64,000 bases of DNA from Phytophthora hibernalis (Eukaryota > Oomycota > Peronosporomycetes > Peronosporales > Peronosporaceae). The first letter of the stretch is position 1. Every line of letters starts with the position of its first letter. Below are positions 31,472 through 42,232 of this stretch, piece by piece. Location: contig JAAKBF010000247.1 of NCBI GenBank assembly GCA_012656075.1, positions 682,001 through 746,000 on the forward strand, in the 5' to 3' direction. The notes beneath the pieces are model-generated. The model was given only the letters and a program-made list of their open reading frames with translations. It was not told the DNA's origin and made no database searches. A program made the translations under genes and the position numbers.

Positions 31472-32344
31472 ATGAACATGAACATGGATCCCACCGCCAT
31501 GAGTCCGTGGTTTACAGCTCCCGAGGGCGAGTACCCGCCCATGAACCCACAAGCGCAACATCCCAACAGCAACAACAGCGGCGTGGACTTCCACCAATCA
31601 GCTTCAGGCTCGACTAGTGGCCTCAGTGGGGCTGTGGGCTCCTCCTCTGGCGGCTGTTACGACGAGGAGGACGACGTGGACGAGTTCGCCAATGAACCTC
31701 CTCTTTTGGAAGGTATGACGAATCACAGTTTTTAATTTTGCTCTTCAAGTGTTTTTTATTAATATATTTTCTTATTTGTTATGTAGAGCTGGGGATCAAC
31801 TTTGAGCATATTTGGGCCAAGACCATGTCCGTGCTGCTGCCGACCAAGCAGATCAACGAACATATTCTGGACGACGCGGATCTGGCGGGCCCGCTGGTCT
31901 TCTGCTTCCTCTTTGGCATGTGTTTGCTTTTGGTAAGTAAAAATTAATTTTAACGATAGTTGGTGGACTAACTTTTTATTGTTTTTGTAGGCTGCCAAGG
32001 TGCACTTCGGCTACATCTACGGCTTCGGAGTCCTTTCCTGTCTCTTCATGTACTTGCTCATGAACTTGCTGTCTCCCGAACGGACGATCGATATCTACCG
32101 GGTGTGCTCCGTGCTGGGCTACTGTCTGTTGCCAATCATCGGCCTGGCTGCAATCAACATCGTCATCTCCGTCAAGGACTTGGGCATCGCAGGCTTCTTG
32201 TTGGCCAGTGTGTGCACGCTCTGGAGCACCCACACGGCGTCACGGTTCTTCGAGAAGGCGCTGTACATGACGGAGCAGAAGTACCTCGTCATGTACCCGA
32301 CCATGTTGGTCTACGCGTGCTTCGTGCTCATCGCAGTGTTCTAA
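31472..32344 (+). CDS. YIP1: Yip1/YIPF5-family Golgi membrane protein
   Basis: Three exons: 31472-31712, 31787-31932 and 31991-32344, joined by GT-AG introns of 74 and 58 nt, giving 246 residues. The N-terminal 80 residues are Pro/Ser/Asn-rich and acidic (EEDDVDEF). The family signature PPLLEELGIN spans the first splice junction, followed by FEHIWAKTMSVL, DLAGPLVFCF and SVLGYCLLPIIG. Five hydrophobic segments follow. YIPF5 proteins act in ER-Golgi vesicle traffic with Rab GTPases. An AG acceptor at 31430-31431 in phase with LASPHFNFGDVPV could mean an upstream coding exon; I could not place one, so the start is provisional. The inverted duplication ends in this gene's upstream region. Confidence 0.93.
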
Positions 32345-32540
32345 ACGTCTTGTGCTGCTCTGATGATCGTGCACAGATACAACATACACTTGCATGAACA
32401 GGCTCTGGTGTCAACGTTTGCTTTATTTCCTGCTCTCAGCTACGTACGTATATGTCAAACCTACCTATATCCAACCCATAATAAATCAACTTTATGGAGC
32501 GGAGCAGGGCCGGACGGGCTTGCCTGGCCCCGTGGGTGTC

Positions 32541-35500
32541 TTACATGAGGAACTCAAGCGAGTAGTCCTTGTAGAACGCTTGTACTGCCTCCTCGTTGCG
32601 GTTCGCCTCAGCCAACAGCGTCATGAAGTCAATGGCAGCGGCGGTTTCCTCGGCCAGGAGCTCCTGCACCTTCGCCTCGTCCTCACAGGACACCATAGCC
32701 GCGAGAGTCGTTCCGATCAGCTTGGCGGCCTTACCGTTGTAACGCAGGTGCTCCGACATAGACACCAGCTGCGGGAGCGTGATGCTGCCCGCAACGACAG
32801 AGGGCGCCACCATCTCGCTCAAGTACGGGAGCGTCTTGGGAATGTCGATTTCGATGTCCTCGGCGAATTCCAGCACCTCCTGCAGTGCGCTTTCAAGAGC
32901 AACACTGGTCACGACCTTACGCTCGTACAGACCAGACAAGAAGCTGGCAATAGCCTCGCGCTCCTTGTCACCCTTCTCCAAACCAATGTTCAGAACCTTA
33001 CCGGGGATAAGCGCGTAGTGGTTCGCAGCGTTCAGCTCACCGAAGCTTGCGAATGCCTCTTCCAGGTCCTCCAGCTCAACATACTCATCCAGGATAGCCT
33101 TCACCTTCTTCTCGAAAGCCTCCGCAGTCAAAACTGGAGCAGTCTCAGCCTCGGTCTCAGCAGCCTTCTCAGGCTTGCTAGAACGGCCGTTGCTAGACTT
33201 CGTTGATGATGGCGTAGGCGGGCGGCCGGCGTCTTCACGTCCACGAGACGAGCGGGACGACGACGAACTGTTGCTGCGAACGCGCTCCTTGCGCCCAGCC
33301 TCCTTACCGAGAGACGCGAAAGCGTTACCACTGAGGCGAGAGCCGCTCGTGTGGCGAGGAGGACCCGACGCAGGAGCAGGGAATCGGTCGGAGTTGCTGC
33401 GGTGCTTGAGGCCCTTCGGACGAGCGCCGCCCGTCACGGTCTCCCATCCATCAGCGTCCACAGTAGGGGCGCTGTTGCTACTGGACGAGGACGGAGCGGA
33501 AGGGGTAGCGGCACGAGCCTTCCATGCCGCTGAGGCGCCACCACCACTGCCACGCCGCCGGTCGTTCGAATTGACAGATCCGGTAGAGTTCATGGATTGG
33601 CTACGGTGCAGACGAGCATGGCCACCAGCCTTACCGTTGGAGCGTTCCTTCTCCTTTGCTTCCCGAGCAACCTCGGCGTGCACCTCAGCGATGGTCATAG
33701 CCTTGGTTTCCTTGCGACGCGCAACCCACCGGTTCGAACGCAGCTCAAGCATATCCTGAAGCATGAAGCGCACACGCGTGCACAGCAGGTTTGATTCAGC
33801 ACTCAGCTTCTTCATGGTAGCGTAGTAGCCATTAATATGATTCTGCTCGGCCTTTTCGCGCGCGTTGGACTCCAGTGCCTGACCAATCGTGCTCAGCAGG
33901 TTACACAGGCACTCAAGTGACTCCTCATCGGGTGCAGTGATATCACCAAACAGGATGCTGACACACTCGTGCATGATGCGCGAACTCAGCATACGCTGTT
34001 TGAACAGCTCGCCAACAAAGCGAATGTGTCCCAAAGAAGCACGCTTCATGATCAACTCCTTCTCGCGACGCACGTCCTCAGGCAACTCGTCCAGACCCTC
34101 GATGTCAGGCTTCGCTTCGAACTCCTTCTGACACCGCTGCAGAAGCAGCTTGCGGAAAAGCTTATGTGTGTCTGCCACCACCTCATCATCCTCGAGAGTG
34201 ATCGCAGGCATGGCTGTCTGCGCAATCTTCGCACACAGCTCGGCGTACATCGTTGAGAAGTGCCACTCCATCTGTGCCTTCGAGATAACCATCTCAATAA
34301 CTCCCTTCAACACTTCCAGGCCACGCACAGCAACCTCAATCAGCTGGTCCGACAGCTTGTCGAACTTTTCGATCGACAGCTTGTTCAGAATGGATTTGGC
34401 CTCCTTCAGAGATGCTTCAGCAGTCTCGACCGGCTCATCCAGACGTGACTTCGAGTGCGTCGGCTTCCACCGAGTCTCCTCGTTAATGTCAAGCGGGGCG
34501 CAGTCCTCAAGAGCAGGAGCGGTGTCGTGGTGGTGGCCACGACCACCACGACCGCCGCGGCCTCCACGGCCACGGCCACCGCCACGCTCGCGACGTCCGC
34601 GGCCATCACCAAAGTTGTCATTGCTTCCTTGGCGACCCAGAGAGCGAGAAGAATCGTTGCGACGCATTCCCTTGACGAGACCTCAGGAGCCGGCGCGGAA
34701 AGAGCCTTGGTCGTCTTTTCCGCCGCAATGACCATTCCCTTGACGCTTTCGGGCATGATACACTTTTCGACCTCAGGCTCCATCTCCAGCAGCTGTTTAA
34801 TAGTGTAAATAATGCGCTCGCCGATCACGGCCTGCTCCGCAACAACCTCAGGCTTTTCAACCTCCTCCTTAGCAACCGGTTCGTCCACTTCCACAACCGC
34901 AGGTTCAGCTTCCACCTGGACGTCAACGTCCTGTGTCTGCTTCTCTTCACACTCAATAGCTTCCGTCTGTGCTTCAACCTTCTCCTCCTTCACAGCTTCC
35001 TCAACATCCTGTTCCGAGGCGTTCGAAGACGCCGCAGAAGTCGCAGGCGTCGACGTCGTCTCACACTTCTCACTCTCCTTCACCACCGTAGTAGTAGTAG
35101 TAGTAGTAGTGTCTTCAGACACCGTTTCCACCTTCACAGTGGTCTGCACGGAAGGAGCAACCGGAGCAGCAACCGGCGCGGAAGCCGGTGCCTTCGGCAC
35201 AAAAGCCGGCGCCATAACTACACCAAAAACAGCAACAACAAGTCAATATCACCACTCCATCGTCAAAAACCATCAGCTTCTTACACGAAGGCACGAAGGG
35301 CTTAGCTGTCAGCTTCAATTGGGTCTTGGCACTAGCAGGAGACGCAGCAGGGGCTGGAGACACAGCAGGGGCGGGAGACGCAGGCGACGGGGCGCTGCGG
35401 ACGGGCGACGCAGCCACCGGAGCGGCCGGCGGCGTCCAGACCGGCGCCTTCGTGTTGAAGACGAACTCCTTGGCTGTAGGACGCAGCTTGGAGGAGCTGC

Positions 35501-35567
35501 CGGAGGGAGCCGCGAGCTTCGTCTTGGCGTCCAGCGTCGCACGGTTCTCGGGCCGCGCTTCGGTCAT
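32541..35567 (-). CDS. eIF4G: Eukaryotic translation initiation factor 4G (MIF4G + MA3)
   Basis: Exon 1 is 35567-35285 (ATG at 35567). A 67-nt GT-AG intron occupies 35284-35218, and exon 2 runs 35217-32541. Exon 1 has a PAM2-like motif (KLRPTAKEFVF) and a second similar one across the splice (KLTAKPFVPSF), suggesting binding to poly(A)-binding protein. Exon 2 starts with a Val/Glu/Thr-rich region, then an eIF4E-binding Y-x4-L-phi motif (YTIKQLL). An RGG-rich segment follows, then an MIF4G domain (WKPTHSKS to about the RRKETKAMT region), a Ser-rich linker and a C-terminal MA3 domain. One G is missing from a run at 34669-34671, separating the N-terminal part from the 708-codon frame. Given the conservation on both sides I read this as a sequence error in a functional gene. 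Confidence 0.92.
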
Positions 35568-36067
35568 ATTGGGGAGATGCTAAAGTGTTGATAACGTGGG
35601 TTCTAGAGGGACTTGGACGGTCGGAACGGTCTTGAAAGGGAGAGGAGACGGTGACACACACGCACGACTTGCGCAGGTGCTCGATAGGGCTCTGGGTGGA
35701 GAGGTACGGGCGGCACACGGATGCAGAACACCTTGCTCTGATGCTGATGCGGCTGGATAATGTTTGGCTACGACAGCGCCAGAACCAAAAGGTCTCGACC
35801 AATCATACAGCACGGTGTGGTGGACATCAGATTGGTGTTTATTACGTAAGTAAGTTACGTAAACGACATGAATTTGAAGTGCGTGGCGAACGTGATCGTC
35901 CCACTGTCTTCAGTTCCATCAACTTTCCCAACCTACTTATTCTTACAGTCCTGTTTACACGTTAACGACACTTGAATCATACAAGATATCACATTCAACT
36001 ACTTCTCACAGGTTTGTAGATCAAAAACCGTTACGTCAACCCCTTCACAACCGACCTTCCGTCCAGC
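35568..36067. promoter_or_regulatory. Divergent intergenic region between eIF4G and the hydrolase
   Basis: 500 bp shared by two divergent genes. No TATA box is evident. The stretch 35840-36000 is AT-richer. No other feature seen. Confidence 0.45.
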
Positions 36068-37047
36068 ATGACCGTACCCTCGCAAGCTTCCTGCCTTAAA
36101 GACCAGCGCTACGTGGACGGCCACTTCCTCAACGCACGTGGCCAGAAGCTCTTCTACTGTGCAGCCTTCCCTCCAGCCTCGGTGCCTCTTCGTGGCGTGG
36201 CGCTCTTCCTGCACGGCATCGGAGAGCACTCGCTGAGGTTCGCGCACGTGTACCAGCACCTGTGTCTCAATGGCTACGGCGTCATCGCCTACGACATGTT
36301 GGCTCACGGTCAGAGTGAGAGCGAGAAACCCGGGTTGCGGGCCCACGGGTCCGAGTTCCACTTCTTTGTGGACGACACCAACCAGTTCGTGTCGACAGCC
36401 AAGCTCGCCGTGTACAGTCAAATGCTACCGGAAGGGACTGCTGACCCGCCTCTGGTCATCATGGGCATCTCCTTCGGAGCTCTTGTGGCTCTTAATGTTA
36501 TTCTATCAGGAAACATCACTTCAGTGGCTGTGTCGTGGCCTCTCCGGCTATCGCAGTCGAGTACACGTTCGCTCTCCGTGTCATGGAGTTAGTGTCCAAG
36601 CCGCTCGTGTGGCTCTTCCCCACGGCGAGATTGGTCGCTGGGGTGAACTTTGCAGGCTTGACGCGCGACCCAGAGTTCCTGAAAGACTATATGGCCGATC
36701 CATTGAACGTCACGAGCAACTTGACGACGCTCATGGCGGTGCAGGTGGGCTTGGGCATGAAGCAGCTGCAGAACAGCGAGCAGATTGAAGACGCCAGCAG
36801 CACGTTCTGCAACGTTCCGTTGCTGGTGCTGCAGGGGACGGAAGATAAGGTCACGAGCGTCAAGATCGTCAAGGACTTCGTGGGTCGAGCTGCTAATAAG
36901 GACAAGGAGTTGAAGCTCTTCCCTGGACTGTTTCATTGCCTTTGGAACGAACCGGAGAAGCAGCAAGTGATGGACTATGCGAGCAACTGGCTGAACGCGC
37001 GGTTCACTGCAAAGGAGTCAACTTCTCTGAGCTCATCAAAGCTTTAG
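36068..37047 (+). CDS. Monoacylglycerol-lipase-like alpha/beta hydrolase
   Basis: ATG at 36068. Frame 1 carries LFLHGIGEHSLRF (oxyanion strand, HG motif) and the nucleophile elbow GISFG in VIMGISFGALVAL. After an A run at 36511-36513 that is one base short, the second frame continues with KHHFSGCVVASPA and ends at 37047. The catalytic Asp is in QGTEDKVTS and the His in LFPGLFHCLW, which completes a Ser-Asp-His triad. About 326 residues once joined, usual for the family. Expected to hydrolyse monoacylglycerols or lysolipids in the cytosol or on membranes. There is no signal peptide. The break looks like a homopolymer error. Confidence 0.88.
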
Positions 37048-37165
37048 AGAAAGTTGACGCTACGTGTGTGATGCTGATGGGATACTTCAGCGAAGAGATG
37101 AAAGATAAGGAACTCGATTTGTAGCTTGTACATACTGGGAGGACGGGTAAACTACCAAATGTGAG

Positions 37166-38611
37166 CTATGCTAGTGTTGATTTATTGTTGTTTTCGGTAA
37201 TGTGTTGGTGTCGACGAGGACACCAAGCCGGCATCATTGTTCCTGTAGTAGCAAGGTTGCACGTAAGTTTGTGCATCGGGGACTCGCCGCAGTATTCGTC
37301 TTCTTGGTTGTCATTATCTGGGCTGGGTGACTGGTTTAGTCGAGCAGGGTCTTCTGTTACGACAATCCGAAGCTCCGACAGCGAGGATTTAGACACTACT
37401 GTCGAATCAAGTAAAGAGCTTTTGATATCGGGCGAAACTGCGCTCCGGTAGTTCTCAAGAGCTACCAATCGCGGTAGCAGAGGATAAACCTTGTGCTCGT
37501 CGTGGTGCCTATTGAAGCGCTCTGCCGTCCTCGTGTAAGTTGAAAACGAAGGATACTTGTCTTCAGCGTTCAGAAGCGCAGATAAACCTGGGGCTGCGGG
37601 TGAGTCTCCTCTTCTATCTGCGTCCATGGCCCTTGAATATGATCTGTTTGATAGTGGGGAATGCGGTGAGTTGGCGTTCTCCTGGAAGTGTCGAGCGATG
37701 CATGAAGTTGGCGCACGAAGTTGTGAAAATGGTCTGTCCGTGAGCTTATCCGAATCGATAATACTTGAAGTATCTCGCCACCGAGAGTGCTGTTCTTGAT
37801 AGCTTACCGCTGTCACTTCAGATCCATTCACTATTCGATCCCGACCATCGTCGGATGATTCACTTGGTGTTGATAATCCACTAGCGGTCACTGCCTGTTG
37901 TGAAGCTTCAGCCTTGTGCTCGGAACACATTCCACCTCGCACCGCGCGCTTGTAACAAAATTCTAGTAGGCAAACCGAGGATCCGCCGTGTTGTTGGCAA
38001 TAGTCGTTGGCCATTGCGCGGTTATCGCAGTTCTCGGAAGCACATCTGCGGTAGCCCCGTGACCAACGCATAGTCCATCGTACTGCACCACCTTGTTGCA
38101 TCCGTTGGTACGGCATCGTTTGCCACCACCTGTGCAGCACACAATTAATTAATGATCTTACGATACCTATTCAATCAGAACTAGGACACTTACCATGCGC
38201 AATGCAGGCCCCACCGCTCTGTGCTCGCTTGGGACAACCATGATAGCCGCACTTCTTGCCACCTCCGTGAACCCAGCAGAAACCTCCGGATTGAGCACTC
38301 TTGGAACATGCCGGAGTTTGACATCTCTTGCCTCCGCCATGAGCTACACACAGTCCTCGACTCACCACACTCGTTATGCACCCTTCGACGGCGCATTTGT
38401 TACCACCGCCGTGAGCGATACAACGTCCGCCGCGTTTCGCTGTTTTCTGACAATCCGGAACACTGCATCTCCGTGGATTGGTTCTCGCACCGAGTTCAAG
38501 TGACGATGAGTTGGTAGCGGGATACTGGTTTGAGTAGCACACACTGTTACCGGTACTTGAAGTCCTTCTCACCATCGTGTCAGAGCAGAGCAGGTGATCA
38601 AGTGATCTCAT
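37166..38611 (-). CDS. Cys/His HGGG-repeat protein (WRKY19-like zinc repeats)
   Basis: Start taken at ATG 38611 (MRSLDHLL); earlier in-frame starts are non-ATG. Exon 1 is 38611-38194, the intron 38193-38130 (64 nt, GTAAGT to CAG), and exon 2 runs to 37166. At least six tandem repeats of C-x4/5-C-x3-A-x3-G-x-C-x2-HGGG: RRCSVPDCQKTAKRGGRCIA, NKCAVEGCITSVVSRGLCVA, KRCQTPACSKSAQSGGFCWV and so on. These repeats occur in proteins often annotated as WRKY19-like in oomycetes. There is no WRKY domain here. A G run at 38055-38058 is one short, shifting frame within the HGGY repeat. The C-terminal 220 residues are Ser-rich and disordered. A metal-binding regulatory protein is likely, but the role is unknown. 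Confidence 0.8.
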
Positions 38612-39718
38612 AGTGACAGACGGCAACGTCCAACGGCAGCAACAATATGATGCACGCGTAGTGTACGCTAGTTGAATGGATGGTAGCCGCTTGTGCTGGC
38701 AAAAAGACGAGTGCCGAAGTCTCACTGCACATAGAAATCAGCTGGGACAATGGTCAACCGAGAGTCATACATCGGTGCGTGCAGGAACAGGATTGAAACG
38801 AAAGGCCCGTTGGGTAGGTTTCCCAACGTCTTCGAGCATAACGCTCAACGAGCGTCCCCACGACGATGCTGAAATGGGTGTTTCCTTCCTAAGCCTTCCT
38901 GCTATTTCGATTGAGCATTGAGTCATCTCTTCTCTCAAAATATCAACTGATCCACTCAGACGAGAGGACTCGAGAACCGTTGTTCGATGAAAAGGTAACC
39001 AGAATGTGTGTTGGCCCTGGTAATATCGATACAATTGAGATACTTCGAAGCACCTTCATAGTTGTGTAGTATGGGTCAACCAACACCTTAGTTTCTGGAT
39101 ACATTTTCATAAATTCATGTTAGCATTCTTCGGCTGGGATACGTCGCCCGATGCAAAGTAATCTTGTTTGGCAAAAAGATCGGCATTGCAGTAAGACGGA
39201 CGAAAGCAGTGTTTCGGGAAACCCCGTTTCTTAAAAGTGTGAAACCACCACGACAATATAATAGTACTGGTGCAATTAAACACATTCGGGTGCTTCTCGA
39301 TGAACTTATCCCCTCAATCCTGTAGCAGATACTATAATAGGTGCCGTACTCCGGCGTGGAAGTCAACAAATAGCTCTCGTCTCTTTCTGCTGCAGACAGT
39401 ACCAACTCGCAATAGCGGTCATCAAGTGTGAACTATGAATCATCGCATGCGTTCCGTTGCGGGGTGTACGCTATTTGCGCTCAATGGAAACGTGTTTCCG
39501 TGCACCGTACCTAGAATTTGACTGACGGGGCTGACAACCACGGATATTTGGGGCAGTTTCACTTGGCTGCCGTCCGCTTCACTCGCAGCAAATATTCTCC
39601 ACTTTGGAGACGCACAACGTTTACGGGGTGGAGACGGAATGAATGAATGTCTGCGTTCTTCAATCGCTTTACTGTTCAGCTCCTCGTATGCTCCTTTACA
39701 TACAGACGCCCATGCTAC
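38612..39718. other. Intergenic between two minus-strand genes
   Basis: No supported gene in 1.1 kb. Short frames at 38676-39034 and 39115-39405 have no recognisable domain. Confidence 0.5.
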
Positions 39719-41726
39719 TTACCGCCGGCGAGACACAGCGATCAAAGCCACGGTGGCAACGGCAGCCGCTACTGCCGTGTAGCCTATGACCTCGTCGGAC
39801 ACTCCGAGCCACTGCGCCACAGCACTCGGCGTCGTAGGCGACGCAAACTTCACCTTCTTGGTCTTGGCCTTCGCGATGCTGTTCTCAATGTCACGCTGGA
39901 TCATCTTGGCAGCGATCGGGTGGTAGAGCATCTTGCAGTCCGCAAAGATCGTCTCCGCCTGAGCAGCGCCCAGAGCCGTGCACAAGTCACGGAAGAGCGG
40001 ACGCACGAACTTCATGCGGCCCTGCTCCTTGAGCATCTCCACAGTCTTGTCAAGCAGACGCAGATCGCCCGAGCGAAGCGACAGGGTGTACCAGCGGAAA
40101 CGCAGCTCCGAGTTGTGTGTGGTAGTCAAATGGTGGTGCGTGAAGGCGTCGATAGCATCCAGGTGGGCAAACGTGAAAGTCACACTTTGCTGCTTCAGCA
40201 GGAGCGTGTCCAGCAGCAGAATCCACAGACTGGCAGGCCACTTTTTCAGCACATCCTGGTTGACGCTAGTCCACTTTTCCGGGTCACTGCTGATCGTCAT
40301 CTGCTCGCCCAGCTTGGTCGCCTGGCTCGTCAGTGTCGTGTCAAACTTGTTCGCAACGGGCGGCATACCAGGCGAGTGATACCAGGCCTCCCAGTCAATC
40401 TGGCGCAGTGCTTCCTTCTTCTCCACAAAGTGTTTCTCAAAAAGGCACGGAACTCGCCCGACGTGACGGTCTTGAACTTGAACTCTTGGATATAAGCCTG
40501 CGCAAACTTGTCAAAAACCTCATGTCCGCCCACAACCGTCGACAGGTAGTGCAGGAAGTTGAACCCTTCTCGTACGGGATGGACGAGAACACCTCGTCTG
40601 GGTCAATGCCGTCCGTATTCGGCACCAGCGCCGTGTACGGGTGCGTGGGTCCGAACTCCTCCACAGACTCCACCAGGTCTCGCAGTCCCATCGTAGCCTT
40701 GAGGTCGTAGGCTTTAGGATCCTGTGCGATTCGGGTCTGGATCTTGCGTTCCAGCCACATGGTCCATCCTTCATTGAGCCAGAAATCCGTCCACGAGCGG
40801 TTCGTAACCAGGTTACCAGTCCAGGAGTGAGAGATCTCGTGGGCCACCACATCGGCCAGCGAGCGGTCTCCCGCCAACAGCGTAGGCGTCACGAACGTCA
40901 GACACGGGTTCTCCATGCCTCCGTACGGGAAGGACGGCGGCAGACACACAAGATCATATCTCTTCCACACATACTCCTGCCCTGTAATCTCCTCTGCATG
41001 CTGCAAAAAGGCCTCCGTCTGTGCAAACTCATGGGCTGCTCTAGTGACCACTGCAGGTTCAGCCCAGACACGACTACGCGGACCTAAGTCCACACTCTCG
41101 AGCTTGCCGGCCACAATAGCCAGCAGATAGGACGGGATGGGTACAACCTGCTGGAAAGAGACCTGATAAGTACCGTCCACGCTGTTGTGGTTCTTCCGGC
41201 CTTGTTGCTCGGCGATGGCGCTCATGAGACACGTGCACCAGTCGGGCACAGTAACAGTGGCTGAGTACGTGAATTTACAGGCCGGCGTGTCTGGACACGG
41301 CACAATAGTGCGTGCATGGATGGCCTGGCATTGGGTGAAGAGGTACGGGTGCGTCTTGCCTGCTGTGAGCTCCTTATGCAGCCACTGGAGACCGCTCGAA
41401 GCTGCGGACGTGGTGTAGTCCACGCGGATCTTGGTGGCGTGGCTGGGCACGGTCACGACGAGCGCGCGACCGAAGACCGGGTGTTCCTGTTCGACCAGAG
41501 TGAAGGTCGTCTCTTTACCGTCTGCAAAGGCCTTGGAGACCTGCAAATGGTGCGTGTCCAGCACCACGACGGAGGACGCAGCGGTGGACGCGTGGTGGAA
41601 CGTGTACTCGGCGTACCCCTTGAGCTGCTGCGAGGCGAAGTCCAGTGCTAGGACCCAGTTGAGGTGCGTGAACGTCACCTCGTCCAGGTTCGCGTATGAG
41701 TGCGAGCGGAGGGGGCGAGCGGCCAT
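39719..41726 (-). CDS. LTA4H: M1 aminopeptidase / leukotriene A4 hydrolase type, with C-terminal membrane anchor
   Basis: ATG at 41726. An N-terminal beta domain leads to the substrate-binding FPYGGMENP motif and the zinc site HEISHSWTGNLVT with the downstream NEG (HExxH-x18-E). Two run-length breaks follow: CCC at 40564-40566 and five A at 40439-40443. The partial second copy at 50541-51228 has CCCC and six A at these sites and reads through. The C-terminal ARM-type helical domain runs from 40426 to 39719. The last 25 residues (VIGYTAVAAAVATVALIAV then SRRR) form a hydrophobic tail with a basic cap, unusual for this normally soluble enzyme. It trims N-terminal residues from peptides; epoxide hydrolase activity cannot be judged. 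Confidence 0.92.
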
Positions 41727-42232
41727 CGGGACGGAGACTTATGCGAAGCGGAGCAAATTGACGAATGACGTACGCGGATCTTTATTGTTAGGGGTCTGAT
41801 TCGGGAGATGTCTAGATTTCTGGAATACTTCAGGTTTACCACTACCAATTTTTGGTCTTAAAAGACCGCCAAACAGATGCAAGACTCAATGCTCAGATCC
41901 TAAATCCTGTTCACTCGAGCTATTTTTAGAGGGTATGGATGAATAACGATGTCTCTCCGACCAAGCTTCATCTTTGTATGGTACATATTAGCCAATGAGA
42001 TTGGTATTTAATTCGTTTTTGGCCAATAAAAACCATCTCTATGTTTTTGGCGAATCGAATCACGTCAACGATTTTATTTTATCCAATAAAAATACGATTT
42101 TACGTTGCAGTCGGAAGCTGAGCGATTCCGACATATCTGGTCGGAGCTGACGCCCAGATATGTGAATCGTGCTACAAGCGAGAGGTGCGCCACGTATCAC
42201 TCGCATATTTGCCGCCTTTCCGACCAAGAGTA
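41727..42232. other. LTA4H promoter side and Crypton 5' flank
   Basis: AT-rich, with repeated AATAAAAA and CCAATAAAAA motifs at 42024-42095. The segment ttccgacatatctggtcgg near 42126 is echoed at 48588 in front of the second Crypton, so part of this probably belongs to the mobile element. Confidence 0.5.

Noticed and set aside
32394..33206. 270-codon plus-strand frame over the 3' end of eIF4G
   Set aside because: Antisense shadow of the MA3 coding region; no family features.
34812..35591. Ser/Thr-rich 259-codon plus-strand frame
   Set aside because: Complement of the Glu/Val/Ala-rich N-terminal eIF4G exons.
39647..40495. 282-codon plus-strand frame opposite the aminopeptidase
   Set aside because: Shadow of the LTA4H frame. 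Its twin at 50492-51259 exists for the same reason.
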